Positions 1 through 9,046 are shown, counted from the first letter of the stretch. The stretch: DNA of 64,000 bases from Flavobacterium notoginsengisoli (GCF_014207905.1 NZ_JACHLB010000002.1:186001-250000), one strand, 5' to 3'. Made by a program: numbers and translations. Notes: a model not told the origin generated them from the sequence alone.

Positions 1-282
1 AAAAAAGATGAATTATTTGTGAATTTAGCGAGTAACGAATATTTTTCTGCTGTAGATGTAAAAGCTTTAAAAGTTCCTGTAATTACGCCAGATTTTAAAG
101 ATTACAAAGACGGAAAATTAAAAATGATCAGTTTCTTTGCTAAAAAGGCGAGAGGTATGATGGTTCGTTATATTATAGATACTAATGCAGAAACGATTGA
201 TGACTTAAAAGGTTTTAATTATGAAGGATATCAGTTTGATGCGAATCTTTCTAAAGGAAATCATTTGGTTTTTACAAGATAG
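1..282 (+). CDS. yaaA: YaaA-family peroxide stress protein, C-terminal part
   Basis: The reading frame is open from the first base of the window, so the start lies upstream and only about 93 C-terminal residues are present. The visible part has the conserved C-terminal signature of the YaaA (DUF328) family: NLASNEYF, then ISFFAKKARG, then a GYQFD segment and a terminal LVFTR. Family members of roughly 250 residues bind DNA and limit iron-driven damage during peroxide stress. An internal GTG at base 19 is a valine codon here, not a start. Repeat-derived sequence follows the stop. Family assignment is firm; the exact role in this organism is inferred. Confidence 0.85.
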   Translation, partial: KKDELFVNLASNEYFSAVDVKALKVPVITPDFKDYKDGKLKMISFFAKKARGMMVRYIIDTNAETIDDLKGFNYEGYQFDANLSKGNHLVFTR

Positions 283-372
283 ATTTTGTAAAGGTACTAA
301 GGTTCTAAGATGCTAAGGGACTAAGTTTTTTAAGCGCAAAGACGCAAGGTTTACGCAAAGACGCAAGGTTTA

Positions 373-417
373 CGCAAAGTTCGCAAAGGTTTTACACAAA
401 GCTTTGCGAACTTTGCG
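373..417. repeat. Dispersed CGCAAAG hairpin repeat, copy 1
   Basis: A perfect 16-bp inverted repeat (CGCAAAGTTCGCAAAG and its complement) encloses a 13-base loop. It is flanked on the left by GACGCAAGG direct repeats from about base 340 and on the right by TTTGCG repeats to about 463. A second copy with the same 16-13-16 geometry lies at 19871-19915. It is an intergenic repeat that could fold as RNA; there is no T-tract next to the stem. Confidence 0.8.
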
Positions 418-475
418 TTTTAACGATTCACGGAATTAAAATTCTTTGCGTCCTTTGCGATTAAACAAAAAAAAT

Positions 476-509
476 AAACGCCGAATTCTAAATGATGAAT
501 TCGGCGTTT
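476..509 (-). terminator. Intrinsic terminator of the efflux operon
   Basis: A perfect 13-bp stem (AAACGCCGAATTC and its complement, loop 489-496) is followed in the minus direction by a T-rich tail. It lies 25 bases past the stop of the minus-strand MFS gene and so ends that operon. Confidence 0.85.
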
Positions 510-533
510 CTGCGTATTATAAAATTATTATTA

Positions 534-2120
534 TTAATGCATTGCGTCGGCTGCATTAATTTTGTTCTTCCCTTTTTTGATAAAGAGAATAATCGGTATA
601 CAGCATAAAAACATAATACCTAGATACATAAAGATATCCATGTAGGCCATTACGGTACTTTGTTTCATTATTGAATATTCTATGGCTTGATATGCTTTTT
701 TCAAAGCAACATCTGAGCTATATCCTTTTGCCATAAAAGCATGTTGCATTCCTGCAATACGTTGTTGTACATCAAACTTTGCTGGATCTAAATTTTTAAT
801 TAAATCAACTCTGTGAGATTGACTAAAACGGGTGATGAAAGTGGTAATAATTGCAATACCAAAAGATCCACCTAACTGACGCATCATTCCAGTAAATGCT
901 GCTCCTTCACCAATTTGTTTTCCTTTTAAAGTCGAAAGCGAAAGAGTTGTAATAGGAACGAAAAGTAATCCTAAACCAATTCCTCTCAATATTAAAGGCC
1001 AATACATATGTTCAACCCCAGTATCAGGCGTCATTCTTGAATACATCATAAAGGTAAAGAAGAAGAAAACTAAAAATCCAACTCCCACCATATAAGCTTG
1101 CGGAACACCTTTCTGAATCATATTACCTACAAAAGGCATCATAATCGCCGTTGTGATAGATCCCGGAATTAATAATAATCCGGCATCAGTTGCTGTCCAT
1201 CCTAAAATAGATTGCGTGTAAATCGGGATAATTAAAGTTGAACCGTATAAACCAAAACCAAGAATAAAACACATTACAGTTCCAATTCTTAAATTTCCGT
1301 CTTTCAATACACTTAAATTTACAATTGGATATTTATAGGTAAGCTCTCTCCATATAAATAAAACCAATCCTAAAACAGTTACGACACTTAGTGTTACAAT
1401 AAGAGAGTCATTAAACCAGTCGTCTTGCTGACCGTGTTCTAAAACGAATTGTAAAGATCCAATAAAGGCACTCAATAAAATGATTCCCCACCAGTCAACC
1501 TGATTAGCTTTTAATTTCTCTCCATATTTAGGGCTTCTAACAAAAGTTAAAGCCAAAATGGTTGCAATAATTCCTAATGGAATATTGATGTAAAATATAT
1601 AAGGCCAAGAATAATTGTCAACTAAATATCCTCCCAAAGGTGGACCAAGAGTTGGACCAACAATTACCCCCATTCCGTAAATAGCCTGAGCCATTCCACG
1701 TTTTGCTACAGGGTAACTTTCTGTGATAATCGTTTGGGCTGTTACCAGTAGCGCTCCACCACCCATACCTTGTACGAATCGGAAGGCTACAAGTTCCCAA
1801 ATATTGGTGGCATTACCACACAAAAAAGAACAGACTGTAAATATTATAATGGAAGCCACAAAGTAATTACGTCGTCCAAATTGCTGCGATAGCCAGCTCG
1901 TCATCGGAATTACAATAACATTCGCAATTGCGTATGCTGTAATTACCCATGCAACGTCAGTCAGGGTTGCCCCAAGACTTCCTCGCATGTCCGTTAGTGC
2001 TACGTTTACAATCGTCGTATCTACAATTTCTAGCAATGCACAAAGTACTGCCGTAATCGTAATGATAACACGTCTGAAACCGTATTCTACTAAATCGTCA
2101 TCTTGTACTGCTGCTGCCAT
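534..2120 (-). CDS. emrB: MFS drug:H+ antiporter, DHA2 (EmrB/QacA) family
   Basis: This 528-residue inner-membrane protein has about 14 hydrophobic segments, the usual size and topology of the 14-helix DHA2 family. The first helix carries the signature around residues 31-42 (EIVDTTIVNVAL, with Asp34). A GRR loop near residue 82 corresponds to motif A, and GVIVGPTLGPPLGG at 151-164 is the antiporter motif C. It is expected to exchange protons for hydrophobic drugs or toxic compounds and to pass them to the adjacent HlyD-type adaptor and TolC-type outer-membrane channel. It is the last gene of a four-gene minus-strand operon, 5 bp after the adaptor gene. The substrate cannot be read from sequence. 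Confidence 0.93.
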   Translation of the reverse strand: MAAAVQDDDLVEYGFRRVIITITAVLCALLEIVDTTIVNVALTDMRGSLGATLTDVAWVITAYAIANVIVIPMTSWLSQQFGRRNYFVASIIIFTVCSFLCGNATNIWELVAFRFVQGMGGGALLVTAQTIITESYPVAKRGMAQAIYGMGVIVGPTLGPPLGGYLVDNYSWPYIFYINIPLGIIATILALTFVRSPKYGEKLKANQVDWWGIILLSAFIGSLQFVLEHGQQDDWFNDSLIVTLSVVTVLGLVLFIWRELTYKYPIVNLSVLKDGNLRIGTVMCFILGFGLYGSTLIIPIYTQSILGWTATDAGLLLIPGSITTAIMMPFVGNMIQKGVPQAYMVGVGFLVFFFFTFMMYSRMTPDTGVEHMYWPLILRGIGLGLLFVPITTLSLSTLKGKQIGEGAAFTGMMRQLGGSFGIAIITTFITRFSQSHRVDLIKNLDPAKFDVQQRIAGMQHAFMAKGYSSDVALKKAYQAIEYSIMKQSTVMAYMDIFMYLGIMFLCCIPIILFIKKGKNKINAADAMH

Positions 2121-2125
2121 TTATT

Positions 2126-3205
2126 TTATTTCAAATGTACATCTACATCAACATTCATCCCTGGTCTCAAAAGTTTTACTTTTTCAGGATCGTTAGATGC
2201 GTCAATTGTAATTTTTACTGGTAATCTCTGAATTGTTTTTACGAAGTTTCCTGTTGCATTGTCAGGAGGCAATAAAGAAAAACGAGATCCTGTTGCAGGA
2301 GAGAAAGATGATACAGTTCCTTGAAATTCGTAATTAGGATAAGCATCAACTTTTAAACCTACTTTTTGTCCCACAACCATTTTGTTCAATTGTGTTTCTT
2401 TAAAGTTAGCTACAACCCAAGCTTCATTATTGTTGATGATGTAGAATAATGATTGACCTGGCTGAACCAATTGACCTGGCTGAATATCTACTTTAGAAAC
2501 CTGGCCATCAATTGCAGCAGTAACCACAGTGTAAGAAAGATTTAGGTGAGCAACGTCAAGCATAGTTTTTGCTTTTTTGATGTTTGCTGCAGCAACTTCA
2601 GTTTGTTTGTCAGAAACTTTAGATTTTGATTGGATAACCGATTTTTGGTAAGAAGTCGCTTTTTGCTGTTGTTCTAAAACACGCACTTGATTTTCAGCTT
2701 CTTCTTTTGCTGTTAAAGCCTGCTCATACTGTTGTTTAGTAATTGTATGTGTTTTATACAAGTTGTTGTAACGATTATAATCGTTTGTAAGCTGTCTCAA
2801 TCTAATTTTAGCACTTTCAATAGAACCGCTTGCAGATCTCATTTGAGCATCAGATACTGAAATACTTGCGTAAGCACTTCCAATATCAGCTTTTGCAGCT
2901 TCAAACTGGCCTTCAGCTCCTAATAATGCAGCATTAGCTTCATCAATCTTCAATTGATAATCTCTCTTATCGATAGTAAATAAAGTATCTCCCTTTTTTA
3001 CATAATCATTATCTTTCACATAAACTTTGCTGATATATCCAGAAACTCTCGGGATAATCGGATTCATTCTTTTCTCAATTTGAGCATCATCAGTTTCTTC
3101 GTGTGCTTGAGAGTGTAGATATTTAGAAATTCCGTAAGTTCCTCCCAATAAAACCATTACGGTTAATATGATGATGAATTTTTTATTTGTCTTTTTCTTT
3201 TCCAT
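2126..3205 (-). CDS. emrA: HlyD/EmrA-type periplasmic adaptor
   Basis: A 359-residue membrane fusion protein. One N-terminal membrane anchor (about residues 9-26) is followed by a lipoyl-like half-motif near 50-78 (IPRVSGYISKVYVKDNDYVKKGD). A long alanine/glutamine-rich coiled-coil hairpin follows (about 85-215), then the second lipoyl half and a beta-barrel region ending in DVDVHLK. It links the MFS pump encoded downstream to the outer-membrane channel encoded upstream, as in EmrAB-TolC. The gene lies between them with gaps of 12 and 5 bp, consistent with one transcript. Confidence 0.92.
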   Translation of the reverse strand: MEKKKTNKKFIIILTVMVLLGGTYGISKYLHSQAHEETDDAQIEKRMNPIIPRVSGYISKVYVKDNDYVKKGDTLFTIDKRDYQLKIDEANAALLGAEGQFEAAKADIGSAYASISVSDAQMRSASGSIESAKIRLRQLTNDYNRYNNLYKTHTITKQQYEQALTAKEEAENQVRVLEQQQKATSYQKSVIQSKSKVSDKQTEVAAANIKKAKTMLDVAHLNLSYTVVTAAIDGQVSKVDIQPGQLVQPGQSLFYIINNNEAWVVANFKETQLNKMVVGQKVGLKVDAYPNYEFQGTVSSFSPATGSRFSLLPPDNATGNFVKTIQRLPVKITIDASNDPEKVKLLRPGMNVDVDVHLK

Positions 3206-3217
3206 GAGAGCTATCGA

Positions 3218-4540
3218 TTATATTTTAGAAAGATTGAATGATTGTGATAATTGTCCTGATACTGAAAGTAATTCGTAATATTTTTGAATGATTGTTGCTT
3301 TTGCAACCGCTGTATTTATTTTAGCACTTAATTGCTCAACATCTGCTTCAACCAAATCATTGGTATCTGCTAATCCATTGTCGAATTTGTCTTTAACAAG
3401 TCTGTAGTTTTCAGCTGCTTGTTGAAGTGCTTCTTCATAAACCACGCTTTGATTAATTGCCAAGTCATAATCTTCAAGAGATTTCTGAACTTCAACTTTA
3501 ATGCGGTCTGTCATAATAGCTTCTGTGTTTTTTACTTCTAGAGCTCTACTTTCAGCTTCTTTTACGTGAGCACTATTTTTTAGAATTCCAGATAAGTCAT
3601 AAGAAAGACCTAAACCAAAATTCATAGCATATTTTACAGTAATAATGTCTTTAAGATCTAAAGCAGTATAACCTCCAAGTAAAGAAAGGGTTGGGTAATA
3701 ACCCGCTTTTGCAATCTTAACATTTGCCTCAGAAGCTTTAGATTGTAAACGAATCGCTTCCAAATCTTTTCTGCTTTCTAATGCCAATGCATCTGTTGTT
3801 GGTGCATTATTTGTTTTCAAATTAAAGAAATCATCTTCATTTACCTGAAGTTTTGTTTCAGGAGCTAATTTCAATAAAGTTGTCAAATAAAAATTAATGT
3901 TGTTTAAATTGTTAGTTGCTTCATCAATAGATAATTGAGTTTTTGAAACTAACAATTGCGCTTTCAACAAATCATTTCTCGGAATAATTCCGTTTTTTTC
4001 TAATTCTGTAAAATCTGTTACACGCTGTTTAGCACTTTTCTGATTTTCATTTAGAACATCTAAAGTTTTTTGCGCTTTGTATAATGCAGTGTAATAAGTA
4101 ATTACTTTTAGAGCTACATCTTCTTTTGTTTTTGCTGCATTTGCAGTTTCAGCTTCGTATAAATTATCGTAAGCATCAATACTGCTTTGGATTTTAAATC
4201 CGGCAAAAATTGGTAAACTTAAGTTTGCCATTCCTAACATAGCGCGGTCTGGAGATGCTAGAGTAGCAGCACTTTCTCCTTCATTGTGCATATCAATCGA
4301 AGCTTTTGTAAGTCGCTGATATTGTCCAGAAATTTTAAGATCAGGATACTGATTGTTTTTTACGGCTGTTAACTCGTGTTTTTTGGTGTTTACCTTAGTG
4401 TTGGCAAGTGTAACCTCGTTACTCTTTTCCCAAGCCATTTTTACGGCTTCATCTAAAGTTAAACTTGTTTTTTCTTGTGCTTCCATTGAAGATATTCCGA
4501 TAAAGAAAACTCCAAAGAGCATTAATTGACTAATTTTCAT
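3218..4540 (-). CDS. TolC-family outer-membrane efflux protein
   Basis: A 440-residue protein with a signal peptide (MKISQLMLFGVFFIGISS..., cleavage expected near EAQ). It contains two long heptad-rich repeats typical of TolC/OEP channels, with the conserved SxxxLxxA-like and GYYPTLSL segments. I chose the ATG at 4540; a longer frame with a TTG six bases upstream is less likely. The start overlaps the last 11 bases of the TetR gene, so the two are probably translationally coupled. It is expected to trimerise in the outer membrane as the exit duct for the EmrAB-like pump encoded downstream. Confidence 0.9.
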   Translation of the reverse strand: MKISQLMLFGVFFIGISSMEAQEKTSLTLDEAVKMAWEKSNEVTLANTKVNTKKHELTAVKNNQYPDLKISGQYQRLTKASIDMHNEGESAATLASPDRAMLGMANLSLPIFAGFKIQSSIDAYDNLYEAETANAAKTKEDVALKVITYYTALYKAQKTLDVLNENQKSAKQRVTDFTELEKNGIIPRNDLLKAQLLVSKTQLSIDEATNNLNNINFYLTTLLKLAPETKLQVNEDDFFNLKTNNAPTTDALALESRKDLEAIRLQSKASEANVKIAKAGYYPTLSLLGGYTALDLKDIITVKYAMNFGLGLSYDLSGILKNSAHVKEAESRALEVKNTEAIMTDRIKVEVQKSLEDYDLAINQSVVYEEALQQAAENYRLVKDKFDNGLADTNDLVEADVEQLSAKINTAVAKATIIQKYYELLSVSGQLSQSFNLSKI

Positions 4541-5159
4541 AAACAAGTAGCGCTTTTATAGTTTGTTGAATGTGCTTTGTAAGATCGTTTTTAATGTAAT
4601 TGTTAAACATTTCTTCTGTTTTTAAATCCAATAATTCCTCGAAGAAAGAGCGATTCATATGAAAGTGAAAAAAGGTTCCAATAATTGTTGGTGTAATCAG
4701 TTGGATATTAATATCTTTTCTAAAAACTCCCTGAGTCTGACCTTGCTTAATAATGCTTTCTACCGATTTTAAATTTCCTTTTTTAAGTTCAGTAAAAGCT
4801 TCAAGGCTTTTTTCTCTTTTCTTATTGTATAGTTCAAAATGTAAAACCCTGTAAATCCCTTTGTTAAGGCAAATTCTGTTCACGTAAATTTCGATTAATT
4901 TATTGACTTTTTCAAGAGGTTGAAGATTTTCTTGTAATAAATTTTCGAGCTGTAGTTTTAAATCAACAGTTTTGTAAAAAATCAGAGCTTCAAGTAGTCT
5001 TTCTTTTGAACCAAAATAATACGAAACCATGGCAATATTGATTTTTGCCTCTTTTGAAATGTCCCGTATAGATGTACCCTCAAATCCTTTCTCAGAAAAC
5101 AGCTTTTCAGCGACGTTTAGAATCTGAATTTTTTTGTCGTTCAATTCAATCTGTGACAT
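4530..5159 (-). CDS. TetR-family repressor of the efflux operon
   Basis: A 209-residue regulator. The N-terminal helix-turn-helix (residues 29-59, TSIRDISKEAKINIAMVSYYF then SKERLLEAL) matches the TetR DNA-binding domain. The C-terminal part is helical and is the expected ligand-binding and dimerisation domain. The start is the ATG at 5159; the longer open frame begins inside the operator region and lacks a good start. As first gene of the operon, with two palindromes over its own promoter, it probably represses itself and the pump until a pump substrate binds. Inducer unknown. Confidence 0.9.
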   Translation of the reverse strand: MSQIELNDKKIQILNVAEKLFSEKGFEGTSIRDISKEAKINIAMVSYYFGSKERLLEALIFYKTVDLKLQLENLLQENLQPLEKVNKLIEIYVNRICLNKGIYRVLHFELYNKKREKSLEAFTELKKGNLKSVESIIKQGQTQGVFRKDINIQLITPTIIGTFFHFHMNRSFFEELLDLKTEEMFNNYIKNDLTKHIQQTIKALLVYEN

Positions 5160-5180
5160 GGTATTGTTTCTAATCGGATA

Positions 5181-5218
5181 CAAAATTAAACACTTGTTTA
5201 ATTTAAACACTTGTTTAA
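5181..5218 (-). promoter_or_regulatory. Promoter -7 element with two tandem TetR-type operators
   Basis: Minus-strand TAATTTTG at 5181-5188 matches the Bacteroidetes -7 consensus TAnnTTTG. A perfect 22-bp palindrome with core TTAAACACTTGTTTAA (5183-5204) overlaps it. A second copy with the same core (5203-5218) covers the -33 zone, centre to centre 17 bp. This is the expected layout for steric repression by the TetR protein encoded immediately downstream. The operator assignment is inferred from position and symmetry. Confidence 0.75.
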
Positions 5219-5291
5219 TTTTATTTTAACATAATATTAACATAAAACGGTTTCGGTAATTTATGTTAAATTATGCTTTACTGGTTAAAAT

Positions 5292-5327
5292 AAAAAAGCT
5301 GAAATACTTTGGTATTTCAGCTTTTAT
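5292..5327 (-). terminator. Intrinsic terminator closing the trp operon
   Basis: A 14-bp stem (AAAAGCTGAAATAC and its complement) with a 4-base loop is followed in the minus direction by a T-rich tail. It lies 20 bases past the stop of the minus-strand gene at 5348, the last gene of the long trp transcript. It could also work for the opposite strand. Confidence 0.85.
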
Positions 5328-5347
5328 CAAATTTTGGCGCTCTCAGA

Positions 5348-5830
5348 TTATCTTTTGTAATTTCGATATGAGAGATAAAGAATAAAAAAACCAGCAATTA
5401 ATCCAATATATAAAAGACTGCCTTCTTTCTGCTCGTATTCACTTTTATTAATTATAATCTTTCCATCTTTCTCAAGTTGAATTAGATCAATATTTATATT
5501 TTCATCTTCATTAGAATTTGCTTGATAATACACCTTAACCTTGTCTCCAATATTTATTTTTTGCAGTAAATCATTATAGTCTTTAGACATTCTATATACA
5601 CCTAAATCTTCATCTAGATTTTTTAGAGATATAAAAAATACATCTGATTTTTGACCTTTTCTTCCATAATGAATATCGATTCCTTTATCGATTATTATAC
5701 TTTCAAATTGATCTTGTTTCGATAAGTCAATGTTTCTTTTTTCGTTACCTATATAAGCTAGAAAGAAAAATAATGTGGAAAATAATCCTCCAATAATTGA
5801 GTTTATCAGCCGTTTAGTTTTCTTTGTCAT
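5348..5830 (-). CDS. Small two-helix membrane protein, DUF3592-like
   Basis: A 160-residue protein of unknown function. A hydrophobic segment near residues 9-27 and another near 137-155 flank a soluble beta-rich middle part. That middle part includes KVKVYYQANSNEDENINIDLI, resembling the extracytoplasmic domain of DUF3592-type proteins. It starts 11 bp after trpA and shares its strand, and there is no terminator between them, so it is probably the last gene of the trp transcript. No catalytic motif is visible, and any link to tryptophan synthesis is only positional. Confidence 0.7.
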   Translation of the reverse strand: MTKKTKRLINSIIGGLFSTLFFFLAYIGNEKRNIDLSKQDQFESIIIDKGIDIHYGRKGQKSDVFFISLKNLDEDLGVYRMSKDYNDLLQKINIGDKVKVYYQANSNEDENINIDLIQLEKDGKIIINKSEYEQKEGSLLYIGLIAGFFILYLSYRNYKR

Positions 5831-5841
5831 GAAAGATGTAT

Positions 5842-6603
5842 TTATCGAATTTCTCCAACAAACTCTTCAATTTTTCCACTTCCGCTTTCGCTTAAATGTT
5901 TAATAAAAGCACTTCCAATAATAGCACCTTTAGCATATTTAGTAGCCTGATTGAAAGTTTCTTTATTCGAAATTCCGAAACCAACGATTTGAGGGTTTTT
6001 CAAATTCATTTCGGCAATTCTTTCAAAATAGGTTTCTTGAGTATTTCCAAATCCAGATTGTGATCCCGTAACACTCGCAGAACTTACCATATAAATGAAT
6101 CCGTTTGAAACGCTGTCGATAAAACGAATTCTTTCCTCTGAAGTTTGAGGTGTAATTAAAAACACATTAATCAAACCATATTTTTCGAAAATCGCTTTAT
6201 ATTCATCAGCATAAACATCAACTGGAAGATCTGGAATAATTAAACCATCAATTCCAATTTCTGCACATTTTTTACAGAAAGCTTCAACGCCATATTGTAA
6301 CATCGGATTAAAATATCCCATAATAATTAATGGAATTTTTACGCTTTCGCGGATGTTTTTCAGTTGGTCAAAAAGAATTTGAGTTGTCATTCCGTTATGA
6401 AGAGCTTGTGTAGAACTCGCCTGAATTGTTGGCCCATCAGCCAAAGGATCGCTAAAAGGAAGACCGATTTCAATTAAATCAACTCCGTTTTTTTCTAAAT
6501 CCTGAATAATCTGCACAGTATCGTTTAAACTTGGATATCCAGCAGAAAAATAGATCGAAAGGATCTTTTTATCTTCTTGTAATTTTTGAGTTATTCTGTT
6601 CAT
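5842..6603 (-). CDS. trpA: Tryptophan synthase alpha chain
   Basis: A 253-residue TIM-barrel enzyme that cleaves indole-3-glycerol phosphate to indole and glyceraldehyde 3-phosphate, passing indole to the TrpB subunit. The signature DLIEIGLPFSDPLADGP is at residues 43-58. Glu45 is the counterpart of the catalytic Glu49 of the enteric enzyme, and the Asp in PFSDP of Asp60. The phosphate-binding GFGIS is present near the C terminus. I chose ATG 6603 (MNRITQKL); the frame extends upstream into a repeat-derived hairpin with a less likely ATG at 6636. It is separated from trpB by two inserted genes. Confidence 0.96.
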   Translation of the reverse strand: MNRITQKLQEDKKILSIYFSAGYPSLNDTVQIIQDLEKNGVDLIEIGLPFSDPLADGPTIQASSTQALHNGMTTQILFDQLKNIRESVKIPLIIMGYFNPMLQYGVEAFCKKCAEIGIDGLIIPDLPVDVYADEYKAIFEKYGLINVFLITPQTSEERIRFIDSVSNGFIYMVSSASVTGSQSGFGNTQETYFERIAEMNLKNPQIVGFGISNKETFNQATKYAKGAIIGSAFIKHLSESGSGKIEEFVGEIR

Positions 6604-6620
6604 TTTTAGTATGTTTTTCT

Positions 6621-6698
6621 CCTGAAAGGTTTTCAAAACCTTGTAGGTATTTTTGTTTAATTGTTTTTAGACCTACAAGGTTTTGAAAACCTTGCAGG
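6621..6698. repeat. 28-bp inverted repeat between nitrilase gene and trpA
   Basis: Arms 6621-6648 and 6671-6698 are complementary over 28 bases with one mismatch; each contains AAGGTTTTCAAAACCTTG or its mirror. The loop is 22 bases. It lies inside the trp transcript immediately before trpA and would form a very stable RNA hairpin without a clean U-tract. The sequence resembles the dispersed intergenic repeats of flavobacteria. Confidence 0.85.
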
Positions 6699-6706
6699 AA
6701 ATTCTG

Positions 6707-7444
6707 CTAATCGAAAATGATTCTAGTTGTCCAACTATCATTTTGTTTTTCAACTAATAATAATCCCGAATCTGAATCGTTCATCTGTCCAACTAATTCG
6801 CCTTTATTATTCCAAAAGGCACTTTGACCAGCTGAAGGCGAACCCCAAGATTCTCCACTAAAATTGGACATTAAAACATTCATTTCGTGTTTTTGAGCAT
6901 AATTCTGCAAATTTCTATACGCATTCGGAATTCCGTTTGGCGAAAAGAAAATACTCGCAATATAAATATCCGTATCTTTCTTTTTAGCATTTTCTGGATG
7001 TAACGGATTGTCAATATCGGCACAAATGGCAAAAGAAATATTCTGATTTTCAATTCGAACCATCGGATTGTTTTCGAATGAAGATTCAAAGAATTCATCT
7101 TCTCCTTCATGCAAAAATTGTTTGGTGTAAATCGAAACCGAATTATCTGGAGAAATTATAAATTCGCCAATAAATAGTTGAGATTCCTTTTGAATTGGCG
7201 CACCAGCAATAATGATAATATTATTTCTAACAGCTAATTCTTTTAGGTGATCAATTCTATAATCATCTTCTGTAAAAGCCAACGATGCAGCATTTTCTCT
7301 TTCGTAACCCGTAATAGATAATTCTGGAAAAACTATCAAATTGGCGCCATTTTGAGCAGCCAATTCGATAAGTTGATAATGATTTAATAAATTAGAAGAT
7401 ATGTCTCCTCGTTTAGGTTTTGTTTGCGCCGCAGCTAAAATCAT
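6707..7444 (-). CDS. Carbon-nitrogen hydrolase (nitrilase superfamily)
   Basis: A 245-residue protein with the nitrilase Glu-Lys-Cys triad: Glu41 in FPELSITGYE, Lys108 in YTKQFLHEGE, and Cys141 in FAICADID. This fold hydrolyses amides or nitriles. The GEDEFF motif after the lysine is seen in amidase-type members, but the substrate cannot be assigned. It sits between trpB and trpA with a GGCT-like gene, 7 bp apart, so all are probably cotranscribed. A tryptophan-related amide is a tempting substrate but nothing in the sequence shows it. Confidence 0.87.
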   Translation of the reverse strand: MILAAAQTKPKRGDISSNLLNHYQLIELAAQNGANLIVFPELSITGYERENAASLAFTEDDYRIDHLKELAVRNNIIIIAGAPIQKESQLFIGEFIISPDNSVSIYTKQFLHEGEDEFFESSFENNPMVRIENQNISFAICADIDNPLHPENAKKKDTDIYIASIFFSPNGIPNAYRNLQNYAQKHEMNVLMSNFSGESWGSPSAGQSAFWNNKGELVGQMNDSDSGLLLVEKQNDSWTTRIIFD

Positions 7445-7451
7445 TTTTTGA

Positions 7452-7772
7452 TTATTTATTTTCTGTATAAACCCACGCCAGTATTCCAGATTTTAATTTA
7501 ACCTGAACTCTTTTGTATGAATTAGATTCGAATTGGTCAACCTTCAATAATTCTGCATTAGAAACGTCAAAAACAACACCATGTATAATATCTTCCAAAT
7601 TTTCGCTTGGAACCGCAACAACATAATCTGCCATTCCAAATTCTTCTTCGATTTGTAAACTTTTAAGTTTAAAACCCAGAATTTGATCTGGAGTTCCGTT
7701 CAAAACTTTATTAAAAATCTGCATTTGAATTTGTTTTGATCGCAATGTTCCGTAAGAGAATAACTTTTCCAT
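7452..7772 (-). CDS. Gamma-glutamylcyclotransferase-like (AIG2/GGCT) protein
   Basis: A 106-residue protein with the family-defining N-terminal YGTLR motif (residues 7-11) and the later DQFE...Y-K-R segment (79-88), which matches the conserved (L)DxFE...Y.R of AIG2/GGACT proteins. Some relatives release 5-oxoproline from gamma-glutamyl amines, but many bacterial ones have no assigned substrate. It lies in the trp operon directly after trpB and 7 bp before the nitrilase gene. Adjacent GGCT-like and amidase-like genes could act on related amide bonds; that is inference. Confidence 0.82.
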   Translation of the reverse strand: MEKLFSYGTLRSKQIQMQIFNKVLNGTPDQILGFKLKSLQIEEEFGMADYVVAVPSENLEDIIHGVVFDVSNAELLKVDQFESNSYKRVQVKLKSGILAWVYTENK

Positions 7773-7853
7773 AATTACTATTTTCTCATTATTAGTTTGG
7801 TTTTGAATAAACTTTGTTTGTTACAAGTAGATTATTCAAAAGTATAACTTTTA

Positions 7854-9035
7854 TTACAATTTAAAATAATCAATATAATTATCTAAATCTTTATCACCTC
7901 GACCAGAAAGGCTTATTACAACAACATCAGTCGGTTTAAATTTTTTCTGATCTAAAACCGCAAATGCGTGAGCACTTTCGATGGCAGGAATAATTCCTTC
8001 TAATTTTGTCAATTGTAAACCTGCATTCATGGCATCATCATCGGTTACAGAGAAAAATTCTCCGCGTCCGCTTTGAGCTAAATGCGCATGTAAAGGTCCA
8101 ACTCCAGGATAATCCAAACCAGCTGAAATAGAATACGGTTCTGTAATTTGTCCGTCTGGCGTTTGCATTAAAAGTGTTTTACAACCGTGAATAACTCCAA
8201 CTTTTCCTAATTTACTTGTTGCTGCGCTATGACCGCTATCAACACCTTTTCCAGCTGCTTCAACGGCAATAATTCCAACTTTTGGTTCGTGCAAGAAATG
8301 ATAATAAGTTCCAGCTGCATTGCTTCCTCCACCGATACAAGCTACAACGTAATCAGGATTTTGACGACCTTCTTTTTCTTTCAATTGCCATTTGATTTCT
8401 TCTGAAATAATACTCTGAAAACGAGTTACCATATCCGGATAAGGATGCGGTCCAATTGCCGATCCGATAATGTAATGCGTATCTACAGGATTATTGATCC
8501 AGTCACGAATTGCTTCGTTTGTAGCATCTTTTAAAGTTCTTGATCCCGAAAGAGCCGGACGAACTTCGGCACCTAACATTTTCATACGAGCCACGTTGGG
8601 AGCTTGACGCGCAATGTCGATTTCGCCCATATAAACGATACATTCAATTCCCATTAAAGCACAAACCGTTGCTGTTGCTACACCATGTTGACCAGCGCCA
8701 GTTTCTGCAATAATTCTTTTTTTGCCTAAACGTTTTGCCAATAAAATCTGCCCGATTGTATTGTTTACTTTATGAGCTCCAGTATGATTTAGATCTTCTC
8801 TTTTTAGATAAACTTTGGTATTGTATTTTTCAGACAAACGTTTTGCAAAATACAATGGGCTAGGGCGTCCTACATAATCTTTAAGTAATTGATTGAACTC
8901 TGCTTTAAAATCAGGTTCGTCCATAATGCTTAAGTATTTCTGGCGTAGTTCTTCTACATTTGGATATAACATTTCTGGAATATAAGCTCCGCCAAATTCC
9001 CCGTAATATCCTTTTTCATTAACGTTAAAACTCAT
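7854..9035 (-). CDS. trpB: Tryptophan synthase beta chain
   Basis: A 393-residue PLP enzyme that joins indole and L-serine into tryptophan in a complex with TrpA. The PLP lysine is Lys89 in HTGAHKVNN. The cofactor phosphate loop GGGSNA and the ETGAGQHGVA segment are present, and the length is normal for the TrpB1 type. It follows trpF by 11 bp. Unlike in most trp operons, trpA is not directly downstream: two extra genes intervene. Confidence 0.97.
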   Translation of the reverse strand: MSFNVNEKGYYGEFGGAYIPEMLYPNVEELRQKYLSIMDEPDFKAEFNQLLKDYVGRPSPLYFAKRLSEKYNTKVYLKREDLNHTGAHKVNNTIGQILLAKRLGKKRIIAETGAGQHGVATATVCALMGIECIVYMGEIDIARQAPNVARMKMLGAEVRPALSGSRTLKDATNEAIRDWINNPVDTHYIIGSAIGPHPYPDMVTRFQSIISEEIKWQLKEKEGRQNPDYVVACIGGGSNAAGTYYHFLHEPKVGIIAVEAAGKGVDSGHSAATSKLGKVGVIHGCKTLLMQTPDGQITEPYSISAGLDYPGVGPLHAHLAQSGRGEFFSVTDDDAMNAGLQLTKLEGIIPAIESAHAFAVLDQKKFKPTDVVVISLSGRGDKDLDNYIDYFKL

Positions 9036-9046
9036 TTTTTTAAATT

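Noticed and set aside
1987..2196. Plus-strand frame over the emrB/emrA junction
   Set aside because: Antisense shadow of two well-supported genes.
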